From JBAYIE01 sp041665785 (GTDB taxonomy: Bacteria > Bacteroidota > Bacteroidia > UKL13-3), in assembly GCA_041665785.1 (NCBI GenBank), contig JBAYIE010000026.1, positions 1 to 56,859 of the forward strand: a DNA stretch of 56,859 bases, given 5' to 3'. Under the pieces are notes generated by a model, which saw only the letters and a program-made list of their open reading frames with translations, did no database searches and had not been told where the DNA came from. This document shows positions 19,297 through 29,022 of the stretch, in pieces (the stretch's first letter is position 1; every line of letters begins with the position of its first letter). A program made the translations under genes and the position numbers.

Positions 19297-19359
19297 AGCA
19301 GATCCAATAAACAAGAATCATTTTTGATAAACATTGTACGCAATAAATTGAACCGGAAT

Positions 19360-21489
19360 ATGAAAAATAAGATTTACCTGTATGCATTAATGGGATTAAC
19401 CGCATGCACCTCAGAGAACCATAAGATGAACGCCATAAAATTAGCTGCTTATCCGGAAACAAAAATGGATAGCCTCACTGAAGATTATTTCGGAACACGC
19501 ATTGCCGATCCCTACCGATGGCTCGAAAACGACACAGCATCCGATGTGGAAGCCTGGGTGAAAGAGGAGAATGCAGTAACACAAAATTACCTGCAACAAA
19601 TTCCGTTTCGCGACAAAATCAATGCGCGCTTAACCGAAATCTGGAACTATCCCAAATACGGTTCACCCACCAAAGAGGGCGATTGGTATTATTATTTTAA
19701 AAACGATGGATTGCAAAACCAAAGCGTATTGTACCGTCAGAAAGGACTGGAGGCCGAACCCGAGTTGTTTCTGGATCCCAATAAATTAAGTGAAGATGGT
19801 ACAGCTTCGCTGGCCAGTCTCGCCTTCAGCAAAGACCATAAATATTGTGCAGTAGGCATTGCGCAAAGTGGCAGCGACTGGAACGAGATTCAGGTTATCG
19901 ATCTTGCCACGAAAGAGAAAATTAAGGATCAGGTGAAGTGGGTAAAATTCAGCGGAGCAACCTGGTATAAGAACGGATTTTATTACAGCCGTTACGATGC
20001 ACCGGTTGAAGGAAAAGAATTCAGCAACCAGAATGAGTTCATGAAAATTTATTATCATACACTCGGCGAATCGCAAGATAAGGACAAGTTAATTTATGAA
20101 GATAAGGCGCATCCCCTCCGTTATTTTAATGCATCCATTACCGAAGATGAGCGTTTCATGCTGGTTTACATCAGCGAAGGAACCAACGGAAACGAAGTGT
20201 TGGTGAAGGATCTTTCTAAAAATGAAGAACCATTTCAATTGTTATTTAAAGGATTCGAAAACAATTACAATGTAATTGACAATGCAGGTGATCAATTGCT
20301 GGTGACAACCGATAGAGGAGCACCGAAGTATAAGCTCGTACTTGTGGATCCAAAGAACTCACAGGAGTCGAATTGGAAAACCGTAATTCCCGAAAGCCAG
20401 GATTTACTTGAATCGGCAAATCACTGGGGAGGAAAATTATTTGCCAATTACTTGAAAGATGCGAGTACCCGCATTTATCGTTTCAACGAAGACGGTTCGG
20501 GCAAAACGGAAATTCAATTGCCGGGCATTGGCACTGCAAGTGGTATTGGCGGGCATCGCGACGATAAAGAAACTTTCTACACCTTTGTTTCCTTTACCAA
20601 TCCGGGTGAAATTTATCGCTATGAACTGGAGACCGGAAAATCGGAATTGTTCCGCAAAACGGAAGTACGATTTGATCCTTCCTTGTTTGAAACACATCAG
20701 GTTTTTTATCCATCCAAAGACGGAACAAAAATTCCCATGTTCATTTTACATAAAAAGGGAATGAAGCTGGATGGAACCAATCCAACTTTACTTTACGGAT
20801 ATGGAGGTTTCAATATTTCACTAACACCTTCGTTCAGTGTAGCACGTATCATGTTTCTGGAACAAGGAGGTGTTTATGCAATCGCGAATTTGCGTGGAGG
20901 AGGCGAATACGGAGAAGACTGGCATAAAGCAGGCATGCTCGAAAAAAAGCAAAATGTATTTGATGATTTTATAGCTGCTGCTGAATATCTGATCAGCGAA
21001 AAGTATACCTCATCCGAAAAGCTCGCCATCAATGGTGGAAGCAACGGAGGTTTATTGGTGGGTGCATGCATGACCCAACGACCTGAATTGTTTCGCGTGG
21101 CTATTCCGCAAGTGGGAGTACTTGATATGTTGCGTTATCACAAGTTTACCATTGGATGGGGATGGGCCGTGGAATATGGCAGCAGCGATAATAAAGAGCA
21201 ATTTGATTATTTGCTCAGATATTCGCCGTTGCATAATGTAAAACCGAATGTGAATTATCCTTGCACCATGATCATGACAGCAGATCACGACGATCGGGTT
21301 GTACCTGCGCATTCTTTCAAATTTGCCGCCGAATTGCAGGCCAAACAACAAAAAGACGGGAATCCGGTATTGATTCGGATCGATAGCAAAGCCGGACATG
21401 GTGCCGGAAAGCCAACTACCAAATTGATTCAGGACGCCACAGATTTCTGGAGTTTTGTATTGTACAATCTGGGAGCAGAAGTAAAATAA
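19360..21489 (+). CDS. Prolyl oligopeptidase (S9A) lipoprotein
   Basis: The 709-residue enzyme has a lipoprotein signal (MKNKIYLYALMGLTAC, lipobox LTAC), so it should be membrane-anchored outside the cytoplasm. An N-terminal segment (FGTRIADPYRWLEND) and a seven-blade propeller region precede the alpha/beta hydrolase. In the hydrolase the catalytic Ser is in GGSNGGLLVG, the Asp in TADHDDRVVP and the His in AGHGAG; RGGGEYGEDWHKAG is also conserved. It cleaves short peptides after proline by family. The ATG at 19360 is chosen because it opens the signal peptide; the longer reading frame adds 12 unlikely residues. It is convergent with the esterase gene, with a 4-base gap. Confidence 0.95.
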   Translation: MKNKIYLYALMGLTACTSENHKMNAIKLAAYPETKMDSLTEDYFGTRIADPYRWLENDTASDVEAWVKEENAVTQNYLQQIPFRDKINARLTEIWNYPKYGSPTKEGDWYYYFKNDGLQNQSVLYRQKGLEAEPELFLDPNKLSEDGTASLASLAFSKDHKYCAVGIAQSGSDWNEIQVIDLATKEKIKDQVKWVKFSGATWYKNGFYYSRYDAPVEGKEFSNQNEFMKIYYHTLGESQDKDKLIYEDKAHPLRYFNASITEDERFMLVYISEGTNGNEVLVKDLSKNEEPFQLLFKGFENNYNVIDNAGDQLLVTTDRGAPKYKLVLVDPKNSQESNWKTVIPESQDLLESANHWGGKLFANYLKDASTRIYRFNEDGSGKTEIQLPGIGTASGIGGHRDDKETFYTFVSFTNPGEIYRYELETGKSELFRKTEVRFDPSLFETHQVFYPSKDGTKIPMFILHKKGMKLDGTNPTLLYGYGGFNISLTPSFSVARIMFLEQGGVYAIANLRGGGEYGEDWHKAGMLEKKQNVFDDFIAAAEYLISEKYTSSEKLAINGGSNGGLLVGACMTQRPELFRVAIPQVGVLDMLRYHKFTIGWGWAVEYGSSDNKEQFDYLLRYSPLHNVKPNVNYPCTMIMTADHDDRVVPAHSFKFAAELQAKQQKDGNPVLIRIDSKAGHGAGKPTTKLIQDATDFWSFVLYNLGAEVK

Positions 21490-21493
21490 CGGA

Positions 21494-22156
21494 TTACAAC
21501 GATTGCATAAATTGTTGCAACGGTCCGGGTTTAATTTCATGTCCGCCTTCGAATTCAACGACCCGCGCATGCAGTTGTTGCATCAACGCCTGAACAAGAA
21601 TCTTTTGTTCCGGTTTGAGTAAAGGATCACGTGTGCCGGTGATATAGGTTACCGGAATAGTCTGTAATTTTTCGCTGATGGGTTCACGCAATTCAATAGC
21701 AATTTCGCCGGCGTAAATAATCAGGTGCGATATGGGCAATGCTGTTCGCTGAAGCCATCGTGTGGCGGTTGCAACTCCCTGCGAAAAACCAAGCAGCATT
21801 ATTTTTCCGTTAAAATGTTTCGGTACCAGCGTTTGCATCAATGTTTCGAGGTAAGCTGTATAATCTGCAATTTCTGATTCCCGGTCTTCACTGGTCATCC
21901 ATGTGGCAACCCCTGAAGGATGCGCAAGCTTACCTTCAGGGTTTCCTCCAAAACCCCTGGAATAAAAACGGTTCAGTCCTTCGGGGGCAATTATAAACCG
22001 CGACTCCTGTTCCATAAAAGAAAAGTGCGATAAAAAAGTTTTAGCCAGTTGTGCGTATCCATGTATCACAATCCAGATCTCTTTGGTGTGTTCTGTTAAA
22101 TTTCCCAGCGTATAATAGCGGGCGGTTTTTGTTACCTGTATATGATGTTCCTGCAT
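21494..22156 (-). CDS. Alpha/beta hydrolase (phospholipase/carboxylesterase type)
   Basis: The 220-residue cytoplasmic hydrolase has the nucleophile motif GFSQG (LLGFSQGVATATRW, near residue 124), the acid in TGTRDPLL and the His in EGGHEI near the C-terminus, which is the full triad. The pattern matches the phospholipase/carboxylesterase (Abhydrolase_2) family that cleaves short acyl esters. No signal peptide is present. It is 3 bases after the pth stop, so it is likely co-transcribed with pth and gluQ. The natural substrate is unknown. Confidence 0.85.
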   Translation of the reverse strand: MQEHHIQVTKTARYYTLGNLTEHTKEIWIVIHGYAQLAKTFLSHFSFMEQESRFIIAPEGLNRFYSRGFGGNPEGKLAHPSGVATWMTSEDRESEIADYTAYLETLMQTLVPKHFNGKIMLLGFSQGVATATRWLQRTALPISHLIIYAGEIAIELREPISEKLQTIPVTYITGTRDPLLKPEQKILVQALMQQLHARVVEFEGGHEIKPGPLQQFMQSL

Positions 22157-22159
22157 GTT

Positions 22160-22720
22160 TCAGGTATTAAAAAGATTCATGGCTTTGGCGAGTCCCTGGG
22201 TTACAAAACATTCAATGGCCTCCACCGTTTTTGGAAAGATTTCATTTAAAGCTTTCTGCTCTTCGGGATTCCATGCCCCCAACACAAATTCAACCTGTCG
22301 GCCTTGTGGGTACTCGCTGCCGATACCAAAGCGCAGGCGGGGATATTCTTTTGTTAGGAGGATCTCATGAATATTTTTCAATCCATTGTGTCCGGCATCG
22401 CTGCCATTGCCACGGATCCTGATTTTTCCAAAAGGCAAAGCCAGATCATCTACCAATACCAGCATTTGTTCCGGAGTGAGCTTGAGTTCATTCAGCCAAT
22501 AACGGACAGCTTTTCCGCTCAGATTCATAAACGTGTTTGGTTTAATCAGGACAATCGATTTCCCGCGCAGGCGAACTTCAGCCACATCGGCATAACGCTT
22601 TGATTGAAATACAGCATTGTATTTCGCCGCAAAGGCATCTGCTATATCAAATCCGATATTGTGACGCGTATGGGCGTATTCGGGACCGACATTACCTAAA
22701 CCAACAACCAGAAATTTCAT
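22160..22720 (-). CDS. pth: Peptidyl-tRNA hydrolase
   Basis: The 186-residue protein begins MKFLVVGLGNVGPEYAHTRHNIGF, which contains the conserved Asn and the catalytic His of Pth. It continues with KPNTFMNLSGKAV, the VDDLALPFGKIRIRGNGSDAGHNGLKNI block and a FGIGSEYP loop. It frees peptides from peptidyl-tRNA that drops off the ribosome. The ATG at 22720 is chosen over an in-frame start 13 residues upstream, because the family N-terminus begins exactly there. It lies 17 bases after the gluQ-like gene. Confidence 0.97.
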   Translation of the reverse strand: MKFLVVGLGNVGPEYAHTRHNIGFDIADAFAAKYNAVFQSKRYADVAEVRLRGKSIVLIKPNTFMNLSGKAVRYWLNELKLTPEQMLVLVDDLALPFGKIRIRGNGSDAGHNGLKNIHEILLTKEYPRLRFGIGSEYPQGRQVEFVLGAWNPEEQKALNEIFPKTVEAIECFVTQGLAKAMNLFNT

Positions 22721-22737
22721 GGTTGCAAAATCTGTAT

Positions 22738-23658
22738 TTATCGGGTATCCGGCAACCAAAAAGATGCATTGTTGAAATGTGTTTTTAAATAAGCTGTACC
22801 GCCCTGTATATCTAGTTGTTCGTGCAATTCCCGGCGATTGGCAACAGGAGTTAGCCCAAACCAGGGTGAAAGCTGCTGATAGAAAAGTTCGGACTTTTGA
22901 TGCGTTTCTATAAAATATTTCAACGAAATATCGCCGGCCGATTTGGATAATTTTTGTTTATTGGCCCGGGTTAATAAGGGATGATGATAGCAACTCACCT
23001 TACTGAATTCGGGCAGATCAAGCAATCTGCCTAACCAGATTTGTGCAGCAGTACTCGTCAACAAATCCCGGCCTCGCACAATTAAGGTAGTCTGATACAA
23101 TAAATCATCTGCCAGCGAAGCGATTTGATATGCCGGAATTCCATCTTTTCTGCGGATCACAAAATCGTGCATGACTTCGTGCAGGTCAATGGTGCAGCGA
23201 CCTACCCAGACATCATCGAATTCAATGAGCGCATGCTCCGTAGAAATGCGTAAAGCGGTTTCTGATGTATCCAATGCCAGCTGCAACCGGCTGCAGCTGC
23301 ATCTTTCGGCTATTTTTAAGGAGGCACGGGAGCAGGAACAAGCGTATACGCGACCGGTCATGATCAACCGTTCTATAAAGGTGTCGTAAGTTTTACGTCG
23401 ATGCGTCTGACTGTATGCAGCATGATGTTCCGCATTTTTTCGCGGACCCTGTTCCCAGGGTATTTCTAACCAATGCAATACATCAAAAATATCGCTGAGG
23501 TATGCTTCGTTAACTCTTGTTGCATCCAAATCATCAATACGCAAACGCAGGGTTCCTTGCAGCCTGTGTACACAATAATCGGTGAGTAAAAAATTGAATG
23601 CGTTCCCGCTATGCAGGTAACCGCTGGGAGTGGGAGCCAGACGACCATTCACATCCAT
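22738..23658 (-). CDS. gluQ: Glutamyl-Q tRNA(Asp) synthetase-like protein
   Basis: The 306-residue protein is a GluRS catalytic core without an anticodon-binding domain. The HIGH-like motif is in APTPSGYLHSGNAF. The YACSCSR and ERCSC segments carry clustered Cys, fitting the zinc site of GluQRS. The KMSKS-like motif is KQKLSKSAGD. By family it charges glutamate onto queuosine in the anticodon of tRNA-Asp. The enzyme class is well supported; activity on tRNA-Asp is inferred. It is transcribed just ahead of pth and 5 bases after the EnvC-type gene. Confidence 0.87.
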   Translation of the reverse strand: MDVNGRLAPTPSGYLHSGNAFNFLLTDYCVHRLQGTLRLRIDDLDATRVNEAYLSDIFDVLHWLEIPWEQGPRKNAEHHAAYSQTHRRKTYDTFIERLIMTGRVYACSCSRASLKIAERCSCSRLQLALDTSETALRISTEHALIEFDDVWVGRCTIDLHEVMHDFVIRRKDGIPAYQIASLADDLLYQTTLIVRGRDLLTSTAAQIWLGRLLDLPEFSKVSCYHHPLLTRANKQKLSKSAGDISLKYFIETHQKSELFYQQLSPWFGLTPVANRRELHEQLDIQGGTAYLKTHFNNASFWLPDTR

Positions 23659-23663
23659 GGGTA

Positions 23664-25004
23664 TCAGTTTTTAAGCCACAACTGCGGATTCTGTTTCTGG
23701 CTCATGTTCCAGATTTCAAGATGCACCTCGGTCGATTCTTCTTCTTCGTTGGTCATTACTGTACCGATTGTTTGACGTGTATCTACCACTTGTCCTTCTT
23801 TTACATTCACCTGGCTGAGTTTTGCGTAAGCTGTAAAATATTTACCGTGACTGATAAGTACAATTCTTCCCATTCCGGGGATATTAAAAATGGACTTAAC
23901 CTTTCCTTTAAAGATACTGCGTACCGATGCGCCCGGTTGAGTGGTGATATCAATTCCGTTATTGTTTACCTGCACGCCTTTGAGTGTCGGATGCGCATGA
24001 GTCCCAAATTGCCCGGTGATATATCCTTTTTCAACCGGCCACGGCAGGTTGTTCTTGTTACTTTCAAAATCGTTGGAAAGTTTCAGCGCCTCCGGTGTGA
24101 GATACATTTCAGGCGTTGAGGTTTTTGCCGCAGGTTTTGGAGTAGCCAATCCTTTGGCGGCGGCTTCAGCAGCTCGTCGTCGCGCTTCAGCTTCTTCCTT
24201 GCGACGTGCTTCTTCAATTTCGCGTGCGATGAGGTCGCTGATGGCTTTGTTTAATTTTTTAGCTGACCGCTCATTCTCGGCGAGTTGGCGTTTCAATGTG
24301 CTTTCCTGCTGTTGCAATTTGGTGAGCACCACGCTTTCCTGCACCTTATCCTGTTCCAGTTCTTTTTTCTCGGCTTCTTTCATACCCATCAGGTTAAGCT
24401 TTTCACGTTTGATGGCGATCATGGCATTGAGTGCCGCTATGATTTCTTTTTGCGTACGTAAGATTAATTCGGCTTGTTGTTGCCTGAATTTACTGTATTG
24501 GTTCAGGTATTGTACGCGCTTGAGAGCCTGATTAAAACTCTTCGACGAAAAGATGAACATGATTTTATCGTATACGTTTCGGGCTTTATAGGCACCCAGA
24601 ATATTTTGTGCATAGTCTTCTTTCAGCCTTCTCATATCAGCCTTCAGGGTATCCAGTGTTTTGCGCGACTCACCTATCTGACCGTTGAGTACTTCTATTT
24701 CTTCCTGAAAATTATTGATCACCTCTTCGCGGGTACGGATCTGATGTGCAATGACTTTAAGCTGACTCAGCGTAGTCTTCTGCTTTTTTTTGGTTTCTTC
24801 GAGAACTTTTTTGGTGGATGATATTTTCTCGTTCAGTTCTTTCCGTTTTTTCTCCAGTTCCTTGCGTTGGTTGGATGGCGCTGGTTGTGCAAAAGCAAGC
24901 ACAGCAGAAAGCAGCAGCAGGAGGATGCTACCTCCGGATCGTTTCAAAATTCTTGGGAACAACAAATTTGGTTTCCTTCTTTTTATCGAATGCAAAATAA
25001 TCAA
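23664..25004 (-). CDS. EnvC-like murein hydrolase activator with degenerate LytM domain
   Basis: The 446-residue protein has a hydrophobic signal segment (residues 25-40), a long coiled coil (about 45-270, Lys/Glu-rich), an Ala-rich linker, and a C-terminal M23/LytM domain. The zinc-site residues look degraded: NNNGIDI where the active enzymes have HxGxD, and YAKLS where they have YxHLS, while VHLEIW keeps a His. That matches EnvC-type activators, which switch on amidases instead of cutting peptidoglycan themselves. The start is uncertain: the ATG at 25004 overlaps the DUF4292 gene by 77 bases, and a TTG just before KRSGGSILLL would give a shorter overlap of about 20 bases. Confidence 0.85.
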   Translation of the reverse strand: MIILHSIKRRKPNLLFPRILKRSGGSILLLLLSAVLAFAQPAPSNQRKELEKKRKELNEKISSTKKVLEETKKKQKTTLSQLKVIAHQIRTREEVINNFQEEIEVLNGQIGESRKTLDTLKADMRRLKEDYAQNILGAYKARNVYDKIMFIFSSKSFNQALKRVQYLNQYSKFRQQQAELILRTQKEIIAALNAMIAIKREKLNLMGMKEAEKKELEQDKVQESVVLTKLQQQESTLKRQLAENERSAKKLNKAISDLIAREIEEARRKEEAEARRRAAEAAAKGLATPKPAAKTSTPEMYLTPEALKLSNDFESNKNNLPWPVEKGYITGQFGTHAHPTLKGVQVNNNGIDITTQPGASVRSIFKGKVKSIFNIPGMGRIVLISHGKYFTAYAKLSQVNVKEGQVVDTRQTIGTVMTNEEEESTEVHLEIWNMSQKQNPQLWLKN

Positions 25005-25725
25005 GCTGGATGTCGCAAACTATATTTTTTTCTGCCTTGATGTTGATAGTCATATCTTTTGGAAAATAATTGCTACCCTGTTGATGACCATCCCTGAATT
25101 CAGCGCGTAACTCCCGTCCGCTCAAACGATCCGCAATATTCCAGCGGCTCACTTTATAGGTCGATTGCTGATAATAGGTGGTTTGGATCTGCGATGCAGA
25201 GATGGGGGTATTGACCAGGATATACGACAGTATAGTATCGGCAGTCATGGAATCCGGATCAGCGTTGAAAATGGTATTGCCGCTGAAGATCCGTTGTACC
25301 TGATTCAGGTTTAGATCTACATTTGTAGACCGGCGTATATAATCAAAACTCGTCAGGATATGTTTCTTGTGCAGGATATCCAATATGCTGACCGAATCTC
25401 GGGTCATCCAGATCCGCGCAACCGAAATTCCCAGCAAAGCCGTTACGTTAATATACACATATTGATCTTTTTCCATGATCACTTCCATGTTCAGGTTATA
25501 TTCCTGCTCCGGATCTTTGTATCGGGCCGAACCGCGCGATAAATAGTAATTAAACTGATTTTCATTCGCCGCAATCGCCTGCAGTAATTTGGCATTAGCT
25601 GATGCTTGTTCCATAACTTTCGGTTTAACCGGAGGAAGAAGAGTACCTTGTTTTTTTGTTTTGCATGAATACAGAAAAACGGTACAAATGAAGGAGATAA
25701 GTATTAAACGCAATGCATTATTCAT
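24928..25725 (-). CDS. DUF4292 lipoprotein
   Basis: The 265-residue protein starts MNNALRLILISFICTVFLYSC, with a lipobox ending at Cys21. It matches DUF4292, a LolA/LppX-like fold family frequent in Bacteroidota next to a TPR gene and an M23 gene. The middle contains YLSRGSARYKD, YVYINVTALLGISVARIWMTRDSVSILD and DFAFDKK-like beta strands. An outer-membrane lipoprotein handling a hydrophobic ligand is inferred. The ATG at 25725 overlaps the TPR stop by 8 bases; an ATG 12 bases earlier is also possible. Confidence 0.85.
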   Translation of the reverse strand: MNNALRLILISFICTVFLYSCKTKKQGTLLPPVKPKVMEQASANAKLLQAIAANENQFNYYLSRGSARYKDPEQEYNLNMEVIMEKDQYVYINVTALLGISVARIWMTRDSVSILDILHKKHILTSFDYIRRSTNVDLNLNQVQRIFSGNTIFNADPDSMTADTILSYILVNTPISASQIQTTYYQQSTYKVSRWNIADRLSGRELRAEFRDGHQQGSNYFPKDMTINIKAEKNIVCDIQLDYFAFDKKKETKFVVPKNFETIRR

Positions 25726-27427
25726 ACAATTTACCATCCTTTATTTTTCGGGGTAAAAATTTGGATCCTTCCCCTTTTTCCGCAGCACGCTTCCAAAGTT
25801 CCAGCGCCTTTTCTGTATCGCCCATTTGGTACAACACATCTCCCAAATGTTCAATTACCTCTGCATTGTTTGGTTCTTTTTGCAGCGACTGCTCGATATA
25901 AATTTTAGCTCTCGGATAATCCTTTTTCTGATACAAAATCCAGCCATAGGTATCGGCAAACGATGCATTTTCGGGTTCCAGTTCCAGTGAACGTTTCGAC
26001 AATTGCTCCGCTTTGTCCAGTTGCACTTTACGCAAACTCAGATAGTAAGCGTGGTTGTTCATGGCCGTTGCGTTGAGCGGATCCAGTTTCAATGCACTTT
26101 CAAATGCACTGTCGCTGGCCGAATAATTTTCCAGATTGTGATTGGCTTCGCCAATATTGGTGTATAACTGAGCGCGCATTTGCAAATCTTCACCGGCAAA
26201 TTCAATTCCGCGTTTGGCGCTCCAGATAGCAGTATCGTATTGTTTCAATTGCATCGACGCTACACTGTGATAAAAATAAAAAACCACATCGGTAGGATAA
26301 ACTTCCAGAGCATGTGCACAATCTTTTTGAAGTAAGGTATAATCCGGAATGCGGGTGCTGCAGAACATCATTTGCTGCCATGCCACCAATACCGAAGGAT
26401 CCAACTCTACAGCTTTCTCGTATTGCATATGGGCTGTCAGAAACTGTTGCTGCTCCACCAAAATATCTCCCTTAACCATATAGGCTGAAGGCTCGGCAGG
26501 ATGCGCATTGATAAAAATTTCGGCGAGCAATAAACTTCGGCTGAGCTGATCTTCAAAAGTGGCAGAAGTCATAAACATCACCATCATCCGTAATTTGGAT
26601 TTGATATCGACATCGCTGCTTCCCATTCCTGTTTTCATGTATGAAAACCATTTCTCGTAGTCTTTGATAGAATGGTAATAATCGCCGAGGGCAAAGGCCG
26701 CATATCCGTTATCCGGGTCGGCCTTCAGAATGTCTTCGTACATCGCCAGGCCTTCTTTGGTCTTGCCATTGACCAGATACAACTCGGCCAGCAATACGCG
26801 GTACCGGATATTGGAGGGATAGGCTTTGCATAAACGTTCGATTTCTTTGATGGCTTTTGAAAGTTTATTTTGCGCCAGATACAATTGTTCTTTTCGCAAA
26901 ATGATATCTTCATTGATCCCTGTTCTTCTCTCAGCCTTTTCGAGCATTTTTATGGCTTTCGGGTAATTGCGCAATTGTTCGTAACAATAAGCAGCCCGCA
27001 ACAAATTCGGCACTTCGTCTTCCTGTTTGCTGAGGTAAATGCAGATCTCAGCGGCCTTTTCGTAATCACGCCTGGCTTCATAAATGGTTTCCGCCAGTTT
27101 CCAGTACCAGTTATTCTTTTTGTTTAAGGCCAGTGCTTTATTTACCTGCTCTTCGGCATCAGCCATTTGATTCTTTTGGAAATAAATATCGGCCAGGTTA
27201 TAATATACCGCATCGTTTGACGGGTCGATCAGCAGACAGGCTTTGAAGGATTGAATAGCCTCGTCAAAATTTTGTACCAGTTTTTCGCGCGCCCCGTTCA
27301 GGTACAGGCGTTCCAGTTCCATTTTGCGGGCATCGCTTAATTCCGGCTTTTTTTGAGCAGATACGTTGAAAATTCCCCAAAAGAGGAAGATCAACAGAAG
27401 GGAGGGATGCTGAATTTTTTTGATCAA
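25718..27427 (-). CDS. Exported TPR-repeat protein
   Basis: The 569-residue protein has a signal peptide (MIKKIQHPSLLLIFLFWGIFNVSAQ) and then TPR repeats along nearly its whole length. The clearest are at about 55-120 (NDAVYYNLADIYFQKNQMADAEEQVNKALAL) and 460-560 (AEVIEHLGDVLYQMGDTEKALELWKRA). It probably serves as a periplasmic scaffold. The start is TTG at 27427, five bases after the nucleotidyltransferase stop; no in-frame ATG precedes the signal peptide. It lies in a conserved Bacteroidota gene order with DUF4292 and an M23 protein, which links it to envelope or lipid-transfer work. Confidence 0.82.
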   Translation of the reverse strand: MIKKIQHPSLLLIFLFWGIFNVSAQKKPELSDARKMELERLYLNGAREKLVQNFDEAIQSFKACLLIDPSNDAVYYNLADIYFQKNQMADAEEQVNKALALNKKNNWYWKLAETIYEARRDYEKAAEICIYLSKQEDEVPNLLRAAYCYEQLRNYPKAIKMLEKAERRTGINEDIILRKEQLYLAQNKLSKAIKEIERLCKAYPSNIRYRVLLAELYLVNGKTKEGLAMYEDILKADPDNGYAAFALGDYYHSIKDYEKWFSYMKTGMGSSDVDIKSKLRMMVMFMTSATFEDQLSRSLLLAEIFINAHPAEPSAYMVKGDILVEQQQFLTAHMQYEKAVELDPSVLVAWQQMMFCSTRIPDYTLLQKDCAHALEVYPTDVVFYFYHSVASMQLKQYDTAIWSAKRGIEFAGEDLQMRAQLYTNIGEANHNLENYSASDSAFESALKLDPLNATAMNNHAYYLSLRKVQLDKAEQLSKRSLELEPENASFADTYGWILYQKKDYPRAKIYIEQSLQKEPNNAEVIEHLGDVLYQMGDTEKALELWKRAAEKGEGSKFLPRKIKDGKLYE

Positions 27428-27432
27428 CGTAT

Positions 27433-28443
27433 TTACAGATTGGTGGTATAATCGCCTATGCTGAGATCACGGGCGTCGCCATGATATACAACGTGATTTC
27501 CTATCATTGCATTGTCTACAACAGCATTTTTTATACGGGTATGGGTTTGAATGATGGAATTTCCAACCACCGAATTTTCCAGGGTACAATTTTCTCCGAT
27601 TGAAGCATAAGGCCCAACCACGCTGCGGATCAGTTTTACATTTTTTCCGATATACGAAGGTTGAATGATTACTGAACCTTCGCTTTCAACCGTAGGATCC
27701 ACCATGGTTTTTTTCTCCAGATGCATGTGATGCAGAACCCGCGCATTGGTATAAACGGTAGAATTTTTATTGCCGCAATCCAGCCATTCTTCCACCTTAC
27801 CCGGTTCAAATTTCATGCCTTTTTGCTTCATATTCTCCAGTGCATTGGTCAACTGGAATTCTCCTTTTTCCTTGATATTGTTATCCAGCAGGTATTGCAA
27901 TTCATTGCGCAGGTTGGCTCCGTCTTTGAAATAATAGATGCCGATGATGGCCAGATCAGATACAAATTCCGCTGGCTTTTCTACAAAATCGGTAATCACA
28001 TTATGACCATCTACTTTTACTACACCAAACTGACTCGGGTCTTCGATCTGTTGAACCCAAATGATCCCGTCTTTGGATCGGTCGAGCTTAAAACCTGCTT
28101 TGAATAAGGTATCGGCAAAAACAATCAATACATTTCCATCCAGCGAATCTTTGGCACACATGATGGCATGAGCGGTACCTAATGCTTCTTCCTGATAATA
28201 AATACTTCCTTTGGCTCCCAGTTTGCTGGCAACGTCTATCAGTTTCTTTTCGGTTTCGTGTCCGAAATCAGGGTGAATAATATAGGCCACTTCTTCAATG
28301 CCTTCGCCGCATACTTCTTCCAGATCTTCAATGATTTTTTGCACGATGGGTTTACCGGCAACAGGAATCAAAGGTTTTGGAATTGTAAGGGTATGTGGCC
28401 TCATGCGTTTGCCCATTCCGGCCATTGGTACGATAATTTTCAT
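27433..28443 (-). CDS. Sugar-phosphate nucleotidyltransferase with beta-helix domain
   Basis: The 336-residue protein opens with the nucleotidyltransferase motif MKIIVPMAGMGKRMRPHTLTIPKPL, followed by GTAHAIMCAK, FADTLF and the DFVEKP segment. After residue 240 it has hexapeptide-type left-handed beta-helix repeats (SYIGKNVKLIRSVVGPYASIGENC). It makes an NDP-sugar, of the dTDP-/UDP-/GDP-hexose class, for envelope polysaccharides. The exact sugar and nucleotide cannot be read from sequence. It lies 44 bases after dut. Confidence 0.88.
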   Translation of the reverse strand: MKIIVPMAGMGKRMRPHTLTIPKPLIPVAGKPIVQKIIEDLEEVCGEGIEEVAYIIHPDFGHETEKKLIDVASKLGAKGSIYYQEEALGTAHAIMCAKDSLDGNVLIVFADTLFKAGFKLDRSKDGIIWVQQIEDPSQFGVVKVDGHNVITDFVEKPAEFVSDLAIIGIYYFKDGANLRNELQYLLDNNIKEKGEFQLTNALENMKQKGMKFEPGKVEEWLDCGNKNSTVYTNARVLHHMHLEKKTMVDPTVESEGSVIIQPSYIGKNVKLIRSVVGPYASIGENCTLENSVVGNSIIQTHTRIKNAVVDNAMIGNHVVYHGDARDLSIGDYTTNL

Positions 28444-28487
28444 GTTTACTGTTTCTGTACGTTAATTCTTGTGTTCTAAAATTTACA

Positions 28488-28919
28488 TTATTTGCCGGTA
28501 CTGCCATATCCACCTTCGCCACGGACAGTTTCACTCAGTTCGTCCGCAATTTTCCAGTTGGCCTGCTCATGTCGCGATACCACCATTTGAGCAATCCGTT
28601 CTCCGGGTTGAATCACAAATGCTTCGCTTCCAAGGTTGATCAGAAGCACCTTTACTTCTCCCCGGTAATCTGCATCAATAGTCCCCGGAGCATTTAAAAC
28701 GGTAATGCCGTGTTTTAGCGCCAGACCGCTGCGTGGACGAATTTGTACCTCAAAACCGGGTGGTATTTCTATAAACAGACCGGTTGGAATCAAAACCCGT
28801 TGCGCAGGGTTTAAAATTTCCGGTGCGTTTAATGAAGCCCGGATATCCATTCCGGCAGCATGAATCGATTCATATGCAGGTAAAGGATTTGCAGAACGGT
28901 TGATCACTTTTATTTCCAT
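28488..28919 (-). CDS. dut: dUTP diphosphatase
   Basis: The 143-residue trimeric dUTPase shows all five family motifs: AGMDIRA, RPRSGLALKHGI, GTIDADYRGEVKVLLINLG, GERIAQMVV and the C-terminal RGEGGYGSTGK. It hydrolyses dUTP to dUMP, keeping uracil out of DNA. The ATG at 28919 is chosen because it gives the usual MEIKVINRS start and length; the longer frame adds 17 residues. It is a housekeeping gene in the middle of an envelope run, a common order in Bacteroidota. Confidence 0.96.
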   Translation of the reverse strand: MEIKVINRSANPLPAYESIHAAGMDIRASLNAPEILNPAQRVLIPTGLFIEIPPGFEVQIRPRSGLALKHGITVLNAPGTIDADYRGEVKVLLINLGSEAFVIQPGERIAQMVVSRHEQANWKIADELSETVRGEGGYGSTGK

Positions 28920-29022
28920 CAGCACGGGGTAATGTGGCTCGCGAAAATAAGATTTTCTTTCGGCAATCAAACACGCAGGAAGTGATTGATAAATAGACGT
29001 TTAAGTATTGTCTGGCTACCGT

